From the NCBI GenBank assembly GCA_034509755.1, contig CM067541.1, positions 59,221,556 to 59,285,555 of the forward strand: DNA of 64,000 nt, read 5' to 3'. A program made the position numbers and the translations under genes. This document shows positions 22,905 to 35,841 of the stretch, piece by piece. How positions within the stretch are numbered: position 1 is the first letter of the stretch; each line of letters begins with the position of its first letter. Under the pieces are notes generated by a model. That model was not told where the DNA came from, did no database searches, and worked only from the letters and a program-made list of their open reading frames with translations. The DNA comes from Anisodus tanguticus (lineage: Eukaryota > Streptophyta > Magnoliopsida > Solanales > Solanaceae).

Positions 22905-24581
22905 ATGGCATCCAAAATCAATGTGATGGCTCTAGTTATGGTTCTAATTGTGGCCATTTTTTCAATTAATGGGGCTTTAGCTCAATCAAGCTGTATGACT
23001 ACACTTGTAAGCTTGTCCCCATGTTTGAATTATGTTACTGGAAATTCATCAACACCATCTTCATCTTGTTGCACATCACTATCTAGTGTTGTCCAATCCA
23101 ATCCTCAATGTCTTTGTGTGTTGGTGAATGGTGGTGGTTCTAATCTTGGCATTTCCATTAATCGAACTCAAGCTCTAGGATTACCTAATGCTTGCAATTT
23201 ACAAACTCCTCCAGTGAGCAGGTGCAATGGTAAGATAAAGTCTTCAATTTTTCATTCTGCAATCGAACCTTTCTATAACAGTGTTGTTTGTCCAGATATT
23301 TTTTATTGATATAGCGAAATATTATTATAGAGAGAACATATAATATAAGATAACATAAAATCCGTTCTAAAGGAAACTTGGTTGTGAAATGTTGTATAGA
23401 GGATGATTGCTACAGAAAAGTCTGATTGTACTAGGTTAAATAATGAGTTTTAAAATTTCTAACACGACTCACAATGTAGAAGAAATTATTGCATTATTAG
23501 GTCATGTAAAAGATAATTACAAGTAAATGTCCAGTAAGATTAGTAACCTAGAACTAAATAAAACAGTTAATTTAACCTACTACAATAGCTTTAAATACAC
23601 TTATAGGGGTGGAGATAGAAGTACGGATTAGGCGTAGTTTTAGTCCAAACCTTGTAGTGATGTTAACAATTTCACTTAATATGTATAAAAATTTAATTAG
23701 AATCCATAAAGTTCAAATCATATCCCTTTATTAACGTACAAATGATAGTCATAAAAATTCTTTACTAATGAACTAACTGGTTATTTTGTGCATATAAAAA
23801 AAACAGCTGCAAATGGATCAACTGCTTCAGCTGCTGTACCAGCAAGTTCTCCTGCAGGTTCAACTACCCCATCTGATTCCTCTAATGAAATCCCAGCAAC
23901 TCCATCAGGATCAGGTACGTGAAAGAAAGTCTTTTATCATCTCTTCTATGACATTTTTATTAATTTAACTAACCATACAAACTCCAAATGCAAAGAATTT
24001 ATCGTATATACACTGACAATGTTATAAACTTGTACTATATAGCATGTATATTACTCCTTCCGTTCCAAAAAGATTGTCTTACTTTACTTATTAGTTTGTC
24101 CCAAAAAAATAGACATATTTCTATATTTAGAAACAATTTAATTTTATGAGATGATTTACAGTCACGCAAATATTTAACACTTATTTTGAACCACACATTT
24201 TAAAAGTCTTCATTTATTTCTTAAACTCCGTGCGTACGTAGTCAAACTAAGACAATCTTTTGGGACGGAGGGAATTAGTACATTTTAACATGTTATATTG
24301 TTTGCCTTATTTTCCAGGTTAACAAACTTATTTATAATGAAACAGTTACTTATAGTTATCTTTTAGTTGACTTGATAGTGTAAAAGTCTCGTGTAAAATC
24401 AAATTACTCAAATGCAAATGTTTTCATTGGTGTAGGTGCTACGGCGGGTTCTAAAACAGTTCCTTCAACACCTGGATCATCATCATCTGCTGCGGGAAGC
24501 AACTCAAAAATTTCTATCAATTTTGTTGGGTTCCTACTCTTTGTTGCATCATCATGTGCTTTGACTACCAGGGGATTCTGA
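22905..24581 (+). CDS. GPI-anchored non-specific lipid-transfer protein (LTPG-like)
   Basis: Three exons: 22905-23229, 23807-23914 and 24436-24581, both introns phase 1 with GT-AG ends. The product is 192 aa. A signal peptide (about residues 1-26, ending GALA) precedes the eight-cysteine fold: C30, C40, CC55-56, C69-x-C71, C97, C107, the C-Xn-C-Xn-CC-Xn-CXC-Xn-C-Xn-C pattern of plant lipid-transfer and LTPG proteins. A Ser/Pro/Thr/Ala-rich linker follows (exons 2 and 3), then a small-residue segment near SSAAGSN and a hydrophobic C-terminal tail, as in GPI-anchored members. The family binds lipids at the outer face of the plasma membrane and wall and is linked to cuticle wax or suberin export. 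Without splicing the frame stops at 23307-23309. Which family member this is cannot be decided here. Confidence 0.9.
24054..24275. mobile_element. Stowaway-like MITE in intron 2 of the LTPG gene
   Basis: About 220 bp with ends CTCCTTCCGTTCC and GGGACGGAGGGA forming terminal inverted repeats, next to TA on both sides. This is the Tc1/mariner (Stowaway) type. It sits well inside the intron and leaves the splice sites untouched. Confidence 0.8.
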
Positions 24582-27413
24582 GCTTCAGAGAGATTATTAT
24601 GTCAATGTTGTATTAATAGAACAGTATTATATTAGTATATTACTTTTGTTATTCTATTGGTTCCTCTGTTTTAGTAGGGGTGTCACACTGCTTGTAATTT
24701 ACCTATATTATTTATTGTGGCTTATTTTTGAGTAATTCTTATGAGGCTTCTTTAGTTCATTTATCCTTGTCTTCTTGGCAAAATGTAGCTTCATAATCAT
24801 AATCATAATCATAATCATAAAATAATTGAATATTGGATGAACATCACCTGTTAAGGTTTGCATTTAGTCATAGAACTTGATCATACAGCGCCAGAAGTGC
24901 ATGCATAGATACTTGTTATGTATTTATTGATTTGATGTGAACACTGAACATGAATTAAAAAATTCCGGTAATTTTGATTTTGGAAAAGAATGTGTTGTCA
25001 TTTAATTTGTAAGTAATCTAAAAGATATCCGGTAAAAGTCAGCTATATATGTATCTGTCTCAATGTATCTACCAAAGCACTGTCAATTGTAGCATGACTT
25101 GCATTTTTAATTGGCATAGTTAATTAGTTCATTGTTGTAACTAAGTTTACCTGTATTAAAACTTTTTTTTCAGTTCTTATCTCTCTTCTTTTTCTAAATC
25201 AAGCTTTCCAACTCTGTGGCCGTAAACCAGTTTATGTATGGAGTTTGGTGACTTGTACATATATTAATTATCTATATTTTATGCTTCCTATATTTGGTTT
25301 CCACATAATGATGTTATTCTTGATTATGTCTTCTTTGTCCTGATGGCTCTTAATTACCAAATACCTTCAGCTTATAAACTACTACTATTGAACTGAAAAT
25401 GTTAGATATTTTCATTTCTTAACAAAGAGTTCAATTTATATATACAGAAGACAACTTGACTTATATACACCGATTAAGTTACTGTTATTTATGGAATAGC
25501 CTAACCTACAACTTAACTCTCTGAAAATATAGGTTTTGATCGTGTGCATGATATAATAATGTTTTATGATGATGTAATAAAAGTTATGAGTACTTTACAG
25601 AGAGTAGACAAGAGATTTCATTAATTAATAATTGGCTTGTATTTTGATCATTTGGAATAACTCGATTAATTTAATAGATCGTTTTAAGAGATCCTAATAA
25701 TTATAGATAGAGGCGTAATCAAGATTTGAAGTTTATAGATTCTGAACGTTTTCCGAACCCATAGCTTATTTTCGTTATTGGAGTCGCAATTAATGAATTT
25801 ACTAGCTAAAACGAATATAGAATCTAAGCAAAAGCTACTCAATCCATCTGAATTCATACGTAATATTATAATTCTGCTCTTGAATATAGATCGAACTTAT
25901 TTAATTCTTGCACAATAGTGAGGAGAATAGGGATAAAGTGTCCCATGTTTAAGCACTCAATTCAACTCTATTGAGAGCTTCAGCAACTTCATTCATTCAT
26001 AGAGAGTTGATTAATAAAGTTTTAACCAAGAAACTACTAATTACTATTACTATATAGTTTCCCATTATAATGGACCATTATACGAGGTCTGAAGACTTAA
26101 TTTTTGTTTTGTTTTGTGAATACAGAATGTGAAAATTGACCTTTACCTCATAAAAAGGCCGGTCCACAAGTGATTATTGGTTCTCCTATCACCTGCCATG
26201 CATGTACCTGCCGACCTATTGGGTTTGACTCAGTTTGTTGATCAGTATTTAAATTGTAGGCAGCTTTGCTGCGGCAATTTATACTGTATACTTTTGTCCA
26301 CAACTCCACATGTTTAAAGAGTTTAATTACACCATAAAAACATCGGGTGTCATAATTTCTTCACTTTTAATTAGAGATCACTAATTCAAAATTTGAATAT
26401 CAAACAAATTGATAAGGAACATTCTCTACTTTGTAAAATTTTACACGACGTGAATCTTAATTAATCGGCCTCAGTAAAAACATCAAGCATCCGATAAGAA
26501 AATTTTAAAAAGAGTTTAATTAATAGTGTCTGCTCATAAATCGATACAGTTAAATTTGTATATGTGGTCAAGAACACATGGATCAATGTAAACAAAGTTA
26601 TGAGATAAATTAGAAATAACAAGCAAGATTATCAAAATAGAGTAAATAATAATTGAAATAAATAGCCCGAGCCTCGATGAAATGATGAGCTAGAGTATCC
26701 GGGCAAACTATACGTCAAAGCATTCTCAAGAACAATCAAGAATAAAGAAATTGTTGAGTACTTGTTTTCTATTAGAATTTAGATGATGTCTTACAATAGA
26801 ATGAGAAGCTCTATTTATACTATGGGGTACAAGTTTCATGAATCATGGAACCTTAATTATCAATATTAATGTTGCAATAAAAGCTAATTAAGTCATTAAA
26901 GGCTGGAGGAAACTTGGGATCTTGTGTAACGTTTATGCAACGGTCACATCTTGAATGACATTTGACCAGTGAGTCGGCTGCTTCTCCGGTCCTTTGTAAT
27001 TTCTGCCTCCGGAAGCGGGTTATCAAATTATTACTTTGTTGCTTCGCCAGAGCCCCTCACTTACATCAAGATGACTATTCGTCCACTTGGTGTCTACAGA
27101 TTTTTCCTATACAGATAGTCCGTCCATTTTCCGGTTACTCGCTGAGAGGTGATCGGGAAGTGGAAGATTTTCCCCTTCTTGCCGGAAAGTCATGTAATAA
27201 CCCTCGCTACTGCCTCATTAAAAATCTTGCCAGGAAAATTTAATTGATATAAAAATCGGGCAAAGAGAAAAAGAGTGCAAGACTTAGGAATTCAAATGAC
27301 AACTCTGCCACTGATTTTTATACCGTCAACGGCCGGTTGGTGCTAAAAAAGTACCACTAACGCAAAAAACTTGATCTCAGATTTTTAGTGTTCACCCAAA
27401 ACTTCTCCGTGTG
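24582..27413. other. Intergenic region downstream of LTPG
   Basis: The first 150 bp are presumably the LTPG 3' untranslated region. A short (ATAATC)n microsatellite is at about 24790-24822. The stretch 26600-27300 has LTR-like features: a TGCCTCATTAAAAATCTTG block near 27210 and GC-rich patches. I could not find clean ends. I see no gene. Confidence 0.4.
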
Positions 27414-27560
27414 TTGACTCTTGGGTTTTTAGTTTTCCCCAAAACTTTTAAACTATGAATCTTGACTCTTGGATTTTTAGTTTTCTCCAAAACTTTTAAA
27501 CTATGAATCTTGACTCTTGGGTTAGTTTTAGAGTTTTGACTCTAGGATTTTTAGTTATAC
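27414..27560. repeat. 48-bp tandem repeat, about 2.5-3 units
   Basis: Units start at 27414 and 27462, each opening with TTGACTCTTGG and containing TTTTTAGTTTTC and CCAAAACTTTTAAAC. A third, degenerate unit begins at about 27510. Confidence 0.8.
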
Positions 27561-27772
27561 CCGAAATTGTTACAACTTCACAGCCTTGGAGGCCAGGGAT
27601 GTTAATGACCAGGAATTTTCATCTTCTGACTCCTAGTAAAGTTCGATAAAAAAATAAAGCATCTGGCCTTTACCATTAGCAAAAGACATGTTAAACTGCT
27701 CTCATCTTAGCCGAACTTGAACAGAGTGATTGAATGTATCGCGACTAAAGATTTGGACAAAAACTACAAAGA

Positions 27773-27881
27773 AATCAGTAGATATGACGTGCATTTTTTT
27801 TACTTGTCCCAAAACTGAAAGTGGGGCAAATCAGTAGATATGACGCATTTTCTCTACTAGTTCCCAAAACTGAAAATGGAT
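27773..27881. repeat. Direct duplication, about 55 bp
   Basis: Two adjacent units begin AATCAGTAGATATGACG and end CCCAAAACTGAAARTGG. A minus-strand open frame across it merely reflects the repeat. Confidence 0.7.
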
Positions 27882-29451
27882 TGCCATTTGCCAGGTACAA
27901 CAAAAGCAGTCTTAAGTGATAAAAATATTCTGGTACCAAAAGAGGTGGGCATGTAGTAAGGAAAATATTATGCCTCAGCAGTAGCATAGACTTCGAGAGG
28001 CAAACAGAATTATAGTCTTCATCAAAACACCACCTTAAGCAAAGAAACAGGCTTACAGTCTTCATCAAAATGCTACCTTAACAATAACAACTAAGTAATT
28101 AAGTTCAATGAAAAACGTAAAAGCTCCAAAACCTAAAACATGACATAACTAGATAATCACTGCAGTACTGACTACCAGTTTGGTCGAAGGACCTACAGAC
28201 TGCATGTATCCTACAAAGACACTGAAATGAAACCTAGCGAGTAGTGCTACCAAGGTGAGAGCAGGGAGAACAGCCTCTTCAACAATCTTCTTCCAACAGC
28301 TCCAACTAAAAGCGCTACACACATAAAAGTAAACAATATAAGCAAAAATCATAGCACATGCAGGCTAAATACCAAATTCTACCTGACCAAAACAGATAAA
28401 AACTTGGGAAGTCTTACCTTTATCAATAGCTAGATGATCAACAATCTCCAGAAGCAAGATGGAATTTTTCCGAGAAGGAATAAACCACTTAACAGGCATA
28501 ATTGGATTCACAAGAGGAAAGCTAAAAGGTATGATACCAAAGACCAGGAACAGAAAAGGATACAACTAACTATTAATTCCCCTTCACAATTTTCATTCCA
28601 AAAAACAGAAAATTGGTCAAGGGGAAAACAACTTCAAGAGGAAGAAGTAGGAGTTAGATCCTTTCAACGTTAAGAAGGAAAAATGACAACAATACAGACA
28701 AAAGTATTGAGGACCAGCCACTTCAGGCATTCTAGTCGTGAATTTGAATCTACAAAGACATAGAAAAGGTTAGGATGCAGGATTGGATGAAAAGGCTAAG
28801 AGTTTGGTAACTGAATAAAACAGAAGTCTAAAGGGAAGCTAACTAATCTGGTAGGGTCTAAGATATATACAATATCTCTGACAAATAGAATATCTAAGGA
28901 ACCTTGAAGAGGCAATAAGTATGAACAATCCTATGACAACTAGAATCAAGAATGAGAATTGATGGTTACGGACTTATGATGAAGGGATCTCCAGAGCATT
29001 AAAGATCGTTGAGCAACAAGTTCTGCTACCTCTACAAAGAACTCCAAGCTATCCACTCAACACCCAGCTTCTACTTCCACTGATCTATGCACAAGCACGC
29101 ACATACTCCATTTGTTGAACCCCTCATTGTCTAACCACGTCTGCACATAAATGCACGAACTTTGAATGTACCCGGAGACAGTTGACCAACCAGCCATTGC
29201 TCATATCGAATTTCCCTTAAAACAACCACTCTTAACAGGTGTTGAAGCTTCACTACTGAGCTAAAGCTGCTCTACCATGACAAACACTAAACGATACGAT
29301 AACTTTCAAACTAAAGACTGCTTTATTCACCATATGTACTATCTACTATTACCCAATACGAAAACTACATAATCCCCTATTTAGCTGCTATTCAGCACTC
29401 CCACCACACATTCATCCATCTGTTATTCAAGGTTGAGTCTTCGTCGCAGAG
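27882..29451. other. Region downstream of the PNRC-like gene
   Basis: It probably includes the 3' untranslated region of the gene on the minus strand. Several short open frames (28149-28352, 28365-28565 minus; 28434-28673 plus) have no recognisable family features. No mobile element ends were found. Confidence 0.35.
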
Positions 29452-29976
29452 TCAGTACTGTCTAATACAATTCCTGGAGAAGGGCTCCCTTGTTGGGGAT
29501 GCTGGTGCAGACTTGGCGATGGCACGCAAATCAATATCAGATGCTGAACCAGGCAGTTCAAAAGAGACACTCCTTTTAGGCCTGAGAGAAAATTTGGGTA
29601 TCGGCAAAGAACTAGGGGGAGGAGAATTCGAATAAGCTGGCCCCGCCCATAGTTCAGAAAATCGAAACTCATCATTCCTAGAACCAACATCCACTTTGAG
29701 GTTAAATGGACTGGCTGGTTTTCTTGATTTCTTTTTATCTTCAGAGAAAGACTTAACAGTATTAACAGGCAGTGATGTTAAAGGCGATCGCATTTTGGGC
29801 GACAATGAACCCGAGAAGGCCCGTTTAGTAACAGGTTTCTTGCAGGAACTCGATCGGGTTTCAACTAAACCTCCCCGGGACTCAAAATCCCGGCAATTTA
29901 CCTCCTTAAATCGAGCAGGACCATATGCCCTACTTCTCCCATAATATTGATTTCGATGCTCAGTAACAACAATCAT
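29452..29976 (-). CDS. PNRC-motif-like protein, possibly decapping-related
   Basis: A single coding exon of 174 aa. The ATG at 29976 (MIVVTEHRNQYY) is chosen; the frame is open nine codons further up but has no ATG there. The basic, Ser/Pro-rich N-terminal half has several KR-rich patches. Near residues 107-129 lies ELWAGPAYSNSPPPSSLPIP, which fits the PNRC-type short motif: an aromatic residue, then AG, then S-P-P, then S-x-L-P-x-P. In animals this motif lets PNRC2 bind the decapping factor DCP1. The plant role is inferred. The region is followed by RPKRSVSFELP and a predicted disordered end. A possible leader intron runs from a GT at about 30271 to an AG at about 30031. Confidence 0.65.
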   Translation of the reverse strand: MIVVTEHRNQYYGRSRAYGPARFKEVNCRDFESRGGLVETRSSSCKKPVTKRAFSGSLSPKMRSPLTSLPVNTVKSFSEDKKKSRKPASPFNLKVDVGSRNDEFRFSELWAGPAYSNSPPPSSLPIPKFSLRPKRSVSFELPGSASDIDLRAIAKSAPASPTREPFSRNCIRQY

Positions 29977-30830
29977 TTTCAACTGACCCAAAAACCAATC
30001 CAATCAAACCCCACTATAATATCAACAAGCCTGAAGATCTAACAAGAAACAATTACCACTTCACCCTTTCAGTTTACTGTAAATCCTAGATATTGTTCTC
30101 AACCACATCAAAATCACTATAGCTGAATTTATCCACAAATTACCACTTTACCCTTTTCAGTTTCTTCAGATCTATAATCCAGTAACAAAAAAGTAAATAT
30201 CAGTAAAGATGTTAATTTATATAAATCAAAGTTGTTAATTTAATTTACCAGTAAAGATTCAAAAAATTACCTGATGTGATATATAGTGAAGCAGAGTGTC
30301 TTGAAAGTGTGATTTAGGAGTGCCTAACATAATAGTAATAATTTTTTTGAACAGTGAATTATTATGTGCTCGTTGTGTGGCACCATAGATTCATCCACTA
30401 AGGTTTTTTGAAACCTGAATCCCCGCATCTGAAATGAACACAAAGTTCTATTTAAATTTAGTTTGAGGCGGCGTGATTGTACAATTAGCCCTCCTTTATG
30501 ATCTATAATTACGAAAATGCCATTGTTCCCTTTGCTATTTTAGTATTTTTGTCACATGTAATTAAATTCAATTTCTCTTTCCTATTATGGATAAAATTTA
30601 CATATTATTATAAAATAAAGACTATAAAGTAAATACAACATCGACAAGTATATATAGAGAGATTGATATATTATTCAACTTCAAACTGATATATAAATTG
30701 AATTGACTTTCTATTTATAAAAGAAAAGAAGTTGCTGATCAGGTGTTTGCTTGATTTCAAATTTATCCAATTTCAAGCTTATTCAGATTCAAGTTTATAC
30801 AGTTTCAAGTTTATCCACTTGTGAGAGTAT
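29977..30830. other. Leader and promoter region of the PNRC-like gene
   Basis: On the minus strand, CACATCAG followed by GTAATTTTTTG near 30271 looks like a splice donor in the 5' untranslated region; TTCAG near 30031 looks like the acceptor. Upstream of about 30480 the sequence is AT-rich with no clear feature. I see no other gene. Confidence 0.4.
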
Positions 30831-33060
30831 TTAGATAGACATTCATAATTCAGTGTATTTATAACACTCCCCATTGGATGTTCATCAATAGATAATGTGA
30901 CGCGTTAAAAACTTACTAGGAAAAATCATTAACCATCCAAGTAAAGGAAAAAAAATATACATCTAGTAATACGCGTTACAAGCTGCCTCGTTAAAAACCT
31001 TACTAGAAAAATTCAGTGGGACAAAATCTTAGTTAAGAAAAATAATACAATGCATATTTTACTCCCTTGATAAAGACCACAATTCATATGTCTGAGTCTT
31101 CACGTTCCTGTCTTATTTATCATCTTCTCAAAAGTTGAAGTTGGCAAAGATTTAGTGAACAAATATGTTGGATTGTCACTTGAGCGAATTTGTCGCAAAT
31201 CAATATCACCATTCTTCAGGAGATCATGTGTGAAGAATAACTTTGGTGAAATGTGTTTCGTTTTGTCTCCTTTTATGAATCCTCCCTTTAATTGGGTTAT
31301 GCATGCAGCATTGTCCTCATATAAGACTGTGAGTATATTTGTATCACACTTCAAGGACACATCTTTCTTTGGTGAGGTGTATCACTAATCTCAACCATAC
31401 ACATTCTCTACTTGCTTCATGAATAGCTATTATTTCAGCATGATTTGAAGAAGTAACAACAATAGACTGCTTTGTAGATCGACATGATATAGCAACACCC
31501 CTGCATGTAAACATATAGCATGTTTGAGACCGAGTTTTGTATGGGCCAAATAGACAACATGCATCTACATAACCAACAAGATCTGCACTATCTTTGTTAG
31601 CATAAACAGACTCATATCAATAGTTTCCTTTAGATATCCCAGTATATGCTTAATTTTATTCCAATGCCTTCGTGTAGGAGAAGAGCTAAATCTTGCTAGA
31701 AAATTAACAGAAAACATTATTTCAAGTACTGTAGCATTAGCAAGATACATAAGTGAACCAATGGCACTATGATATAGTACTTCAGGACCAATGAGCTCTT
31801 CATTTTCTTCTTGAGGTTGGAACGGGTATTTACTCACTTCAAGTGAGCGAACAATTATTGGAGTACTTAAAAGATGTGCATTGTCCATGTAAAATCGTTT
31901 TAAAAATTTCTCAATATATGCATATTGATGGATAAAGATCTCGTCTTTTAAATATTCAATTTGCGGACCAAGACAAAATTTTACCTTTCAAGATCTTTCA
32001 TCTCAAATTCTTTCTTTAAATATTTAATTGCCTTTTGGAGCTCTTATGCAGTCCCAATGAGATTTATGTCATCAACATAAATAGCAAGTATAACAAACTC
32101 TAATTCTGTTTTCTTAATAAAAATACATGGACAAATGACATCATTTGTATAACACTCGTTTATCAAGTACTCACTAAGGCGATTATACAACATGTGTCAT
32201 GATTGTTTTAGACGATATAATGATCGTTGTAATCTACTTGAATATATTTTTTGAGACTTTGAACGATATGCTTCAGGCATCTTTAATCCTTTTGGGACTT
32301 TCATATAAATCTCATTATCAAGTGATCCGTAAAGGTAAGCTCTAACTACATCTACAAGATGTATTTCAAGGTTTTCATGTACAGCTAAACTGATGAGATA
32401 TCGAAATGTTATTACATCCATAACAAGTGAATATGTTTCATCATAGTTGACACCGAGTTTTGAGAGATCCTTGTGCAACAAGGCGTGCCTTGTATCTCAC
32501 AATTTCATTTCTCTCATTTCTTTTTCGCACAAAGACTCATTTATGACCAACTGATTTTACACCATCGGGCGTTTGGACTACTGGTCCAAAAACCTCGCGT
32601 CTAGCAAGTGAATTCAATTCTGATTGAACTGCCTCTTTCCATTTTGGTCAATCATATCTTTGTCAACATTCTTCGACAAATAGAGATTATTGATCCTCAC
32701 TATCTTTCATAATATTCACTGCAACATTATATGCAAAAATATTATCCACCATAATTTTTTATCAATTCAAATTTATCCCATCACCAATACAATTTAATGA
32801 TAGTTCTATGCTCACTTGAGTATCAGTTTCATTGATATCTTCAGGAATATCAGAATTAATCATATCATGAGATTCTTTTATAGTGTCATTTTGACCACTG
32901 TTTGTTCTTCTTTTTCTCTATATCTTTTGGCCGAATGGCTAAATGATATTTTCCTTTTCTTTCCCTCAGGGTTCAATTTGTTAGGATGTATAGGAGAAAA
33001 TTAATCAATCGTATATTTTGCCTTGAAAATACGCAATCAATAAACTCCTTTTCTTTCTTT
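30830..33060 (-). mobile_element. Ty1/copia retrotransposon remnant
   Basis: On the minus strand: linker-like sequence (about 33060-32600), reverse transcriptase pieces (32481-32197 with YDETYSLVMDVITFRYLISL; 31888-31565 with PYHSAIGSLMYL-like sequence) and RNase H (31360-31100 with YEDNAACI, KHISPKLFFTHDL and IRSSDNPTYLFTKSLP). Below 31050 it carries the CTCGTTAAAAACCTTACTAG block typical of LTR or untranslated ends of this group. Many frameshifts and stops. It lies directly upstream of the Sec24 relic. Confidence 0.85.
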
Positions 33061-33315
33061 CACATTTCTTCTGACTAATCAACTATGGTAAACTTGTCAG
33101 GCAGATAATTAGAAGAAAGCTCTTTGCAGCTTATTAATCGCACTGTTGTGGTCGACATAATTACTATCACGAGCTGCCAAGTGGCCTGCACTACTTGCTT
33201 TTGACGTTTAATGTTATCTCATGCACTGTTGCTATTTCATTATATTGTTCCTTTTTTCTCATTGTTTATCATTTTGAAACAGTAGTCGTACTTATGTAAT
33301 TTTTCTTGCATGCAG

Positions 33316-35841
33316 CGGCCAGTGAAGTACCAACCTCTCCTCTTTCACGGATCAGAGTACAAGTGACAAACCTTTGCATCAACGTTCTGTGCCACAGTGT
33401 CATCCTCGGGACAACTTATCCTTCCTGAGACACTTAAACTTCTTCCTCTTTACACACTGGGTATATCTTGCATTCCTTTTTCCCAAGCCTTTCATTTCCG
33501 AATGATTTAACAGTGTTGGTTTAAATATTCTGTGCAATTTGCAAATAATTTTCTTGCATGACTTGCTCTTTTCCTTTTTATATTTAAGTTGACATATTGA
33601 TCAAAATGCCTTTATCACTTTCCTCCTCTATGCTCCACCTTGGTTTCCTTTTGTTGCTGTTCTAAGATTGTTTATTCGGTGTATTATATGAGTTGAACTA
33701 ATGTAAACGATAGCGCCAAGAAAACCTAAATGAATGAATGATCTCCCATTCTTAGTATGTGCATTTAGCTTCTGAATGCCTCCTACTTATAGTGCATATT
33801 GAATGGCTGACTTTAGATTATTTTTTTTTGTCACTACAAAACCACTACTTGTGCGAATTTTTGTACAAAAAAATAATATGTCAAAGATATGTTTTCAGAA
33901 GTTTTCTTAATATTTCAGCTTTGGTTAAAAGCCATGGACTTAGAACAGATGGACAGATCGATAGTAGGTCCTTCTGGATTAATTATGTTTCCCCACTCTC
34001 TACTCCATTGTCAATCCCTCTGGCCTACCCTAGATTGATAGCAATTCACGATCTCGATACAAAGGTATGGACTTGTATTTATGGATTTTGTTTTCCTTTA
34101 TTCTTTTGCCTTTCTAAGTCAAATTGGTAGTTCTATTCTTTTTCTTTTTCTCGAGACATTTGAAACATTATTCTTGGATTACATTTCATTCTGTATTTGA
34201 ACTTGCAGGAGAATGACAATTCTCTTATTCCTCCTTCTATTCCACTTTCCAGTGAACACATTAGTGACAATGGTATCTATCTTCTCAAGAACGGTGACGA
34301 CTGTTTGATAAATGTTGGGAACTCTGCAGATCCTAGCATTCTCAGCACCCGTCTTCCTAGGATCCTCATTTGATACACGTGGTTGAAAAAACTGTTGATC
34401 AAATGTTCTTTTATTTTCGTTGGTGAAGCAAAGCAATTACTTATTGTAATTTAGCTCCTCTCGGCATAGATTCTGAATTTTCCCTTTCTCTCAGTTTGTT
34501 CTGCAGCAGTATGACAACCCACTCTCTAAGAAGCTCAATGACATCATTAATGATATTAGACGCCAAAGGTGTAACTATCTCCGGTATGATTCTTCTTTTT
34601 CTGCGTATTTGCTTCTCTGTTTACTTCTACCTTTTAGGAATGGTTCCTCAATTACATTTGATTACTTGAAAATCTTTAGTTGATTTTATAGAGCAACTGT
34701 AAAGTTTGTTTTTGAAGATATCACCTGCCCATTGTGGGTTGTAAGTTCCCACCTCATCACTTTTGAATGATGAGTTTTTTGTGTGAATACAAAGTTACCT
34801 TTACCTCAAAAAAGAAAGATGTGATTAGTCTGCATTTCTGATAAATTCTCAATTTGATCTTGGCAGCTTAAAATTATGTAAAAGGGAGATTCATCAGGTT
34901 CGTATCCAGTACCATGTTTTTGCATTTCTATCCTCAATCTTAACATACCTCTCCCACCTCCAAACCTAAAAAAATAATACTCCCTCTGTTTCAAATTGTT
35001 TGTTGGTTTTGACTTGGCACAGGAGTTTAGGAAAGTAAAGAAGACTTTTGAATCTTGTGGTTGTTAACTAAAGATATAGAATGTCCCAAAATACCCTTTA
35101 ATCTTGTGGTCTTAAACATATCACGTGGTAAGTTGGAATTAAAGAGTTGTCAAAAAAGGAAAGAGACATTTTCTATACGGATCAAAAAGGAAAGTAAGAC
35201 AAACATTTTGAAACAAAGGGAGTAATTAGTCTAGTGGAAGAAAGCAGAAAGGGCGGAATAACTAATCATCAAACTGATCTATATAGATTTTTAATCATTT
35301 TTAATCAATTAAACATTCTCCCTGCTCTTAGCTGCTTAGTGTAAATACTTCATATGGGATCTTGCAATGACCAATCATCTTCGCTTTGTTTATTAACTCG
35401 CCTCTAGCCATTCCAGATTCTTTAAGCAGTACTTTAGTTTTACAACAGTTTATCACAAGGTATCCTGAGGTTTTATCTGAGGTGTAGAACTATTGTATCG
35501 AAGGACTACTTCTACCCTTGTTTTATAGTTATATAGCTTGAATTAACATTGAGGAAAAAGAATGATTATGTAACATTTGCCAAAAGATTTTCTACATGTA
35601 AGAAGCATGCTCATGTGAGATTGGTTTGGCAGGGAAAGAGCTCAAATTATATGATATTCATTCTTGGTCTTGGCCCTAGCACATTGTTAACCTTTGAATC
35701 TCTTTGTCAGGCATGTCATTTCTCTCGCACATGGTAGAAGACAAGACACAAAGTGGACTTTCATATGTCGAGTTTCTTGTACATATCCATCGGCACATTC
35801 AAAATAAAATGACCTTAGAAAATATCCAGTTTTGTTTATGA
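33316..35841 (+). pseudogene. Sec24 (COPII coat) C-terminal relic
   Basis: Exon-like blocks with intact splice signals: 33316-33460 (ASEVPTSPLSRIRV...), 33919-34064 (LRTDGQIDSRSFWINYV, AYPRLIAIHDLD), 34209 to about 34370 (IPLSSEHISDNGIYLL, NVGNSADPSIL), 34495-34583 (QQYDNPLSKKLNDIINDIRR), 34867-34897 (LKLCK), and 35711-35841 (SFLSHMVEDK, YVEFLVHIHRHIQNKM). These follow in order the C-terminal gelsolin-like end of plant Sec24, the COPII cargo adaptor. A frame change lies near 33400, a stop occurs at 34371, and one base is missing at about 34880. The N-terminal two thirds, with the zinc finger and trunk, are absent and replaced by copia sequence. Introns are kept, so this is a degraded genomic copy and not a processed one. 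Confidence 0.85.
34980..35222. mobile_element. Stowaway-like MITE inside the Sec24 relic
   Basis: 243 bp, flanked by TA on both sides (34978-34979 and 35223-35224). The termini CTCCCTCTGTTTCAAA and TTTGAAACAAAGGGAG are near-perfect inverted repeats. It lies in what was the last intron. Confidence 0.9.

Noticed and set aside
29427..30003. Start of the PNRC-like gene at 30003
   Set aside because: The codon there is TTG; the first ATG in frame is at 29976.
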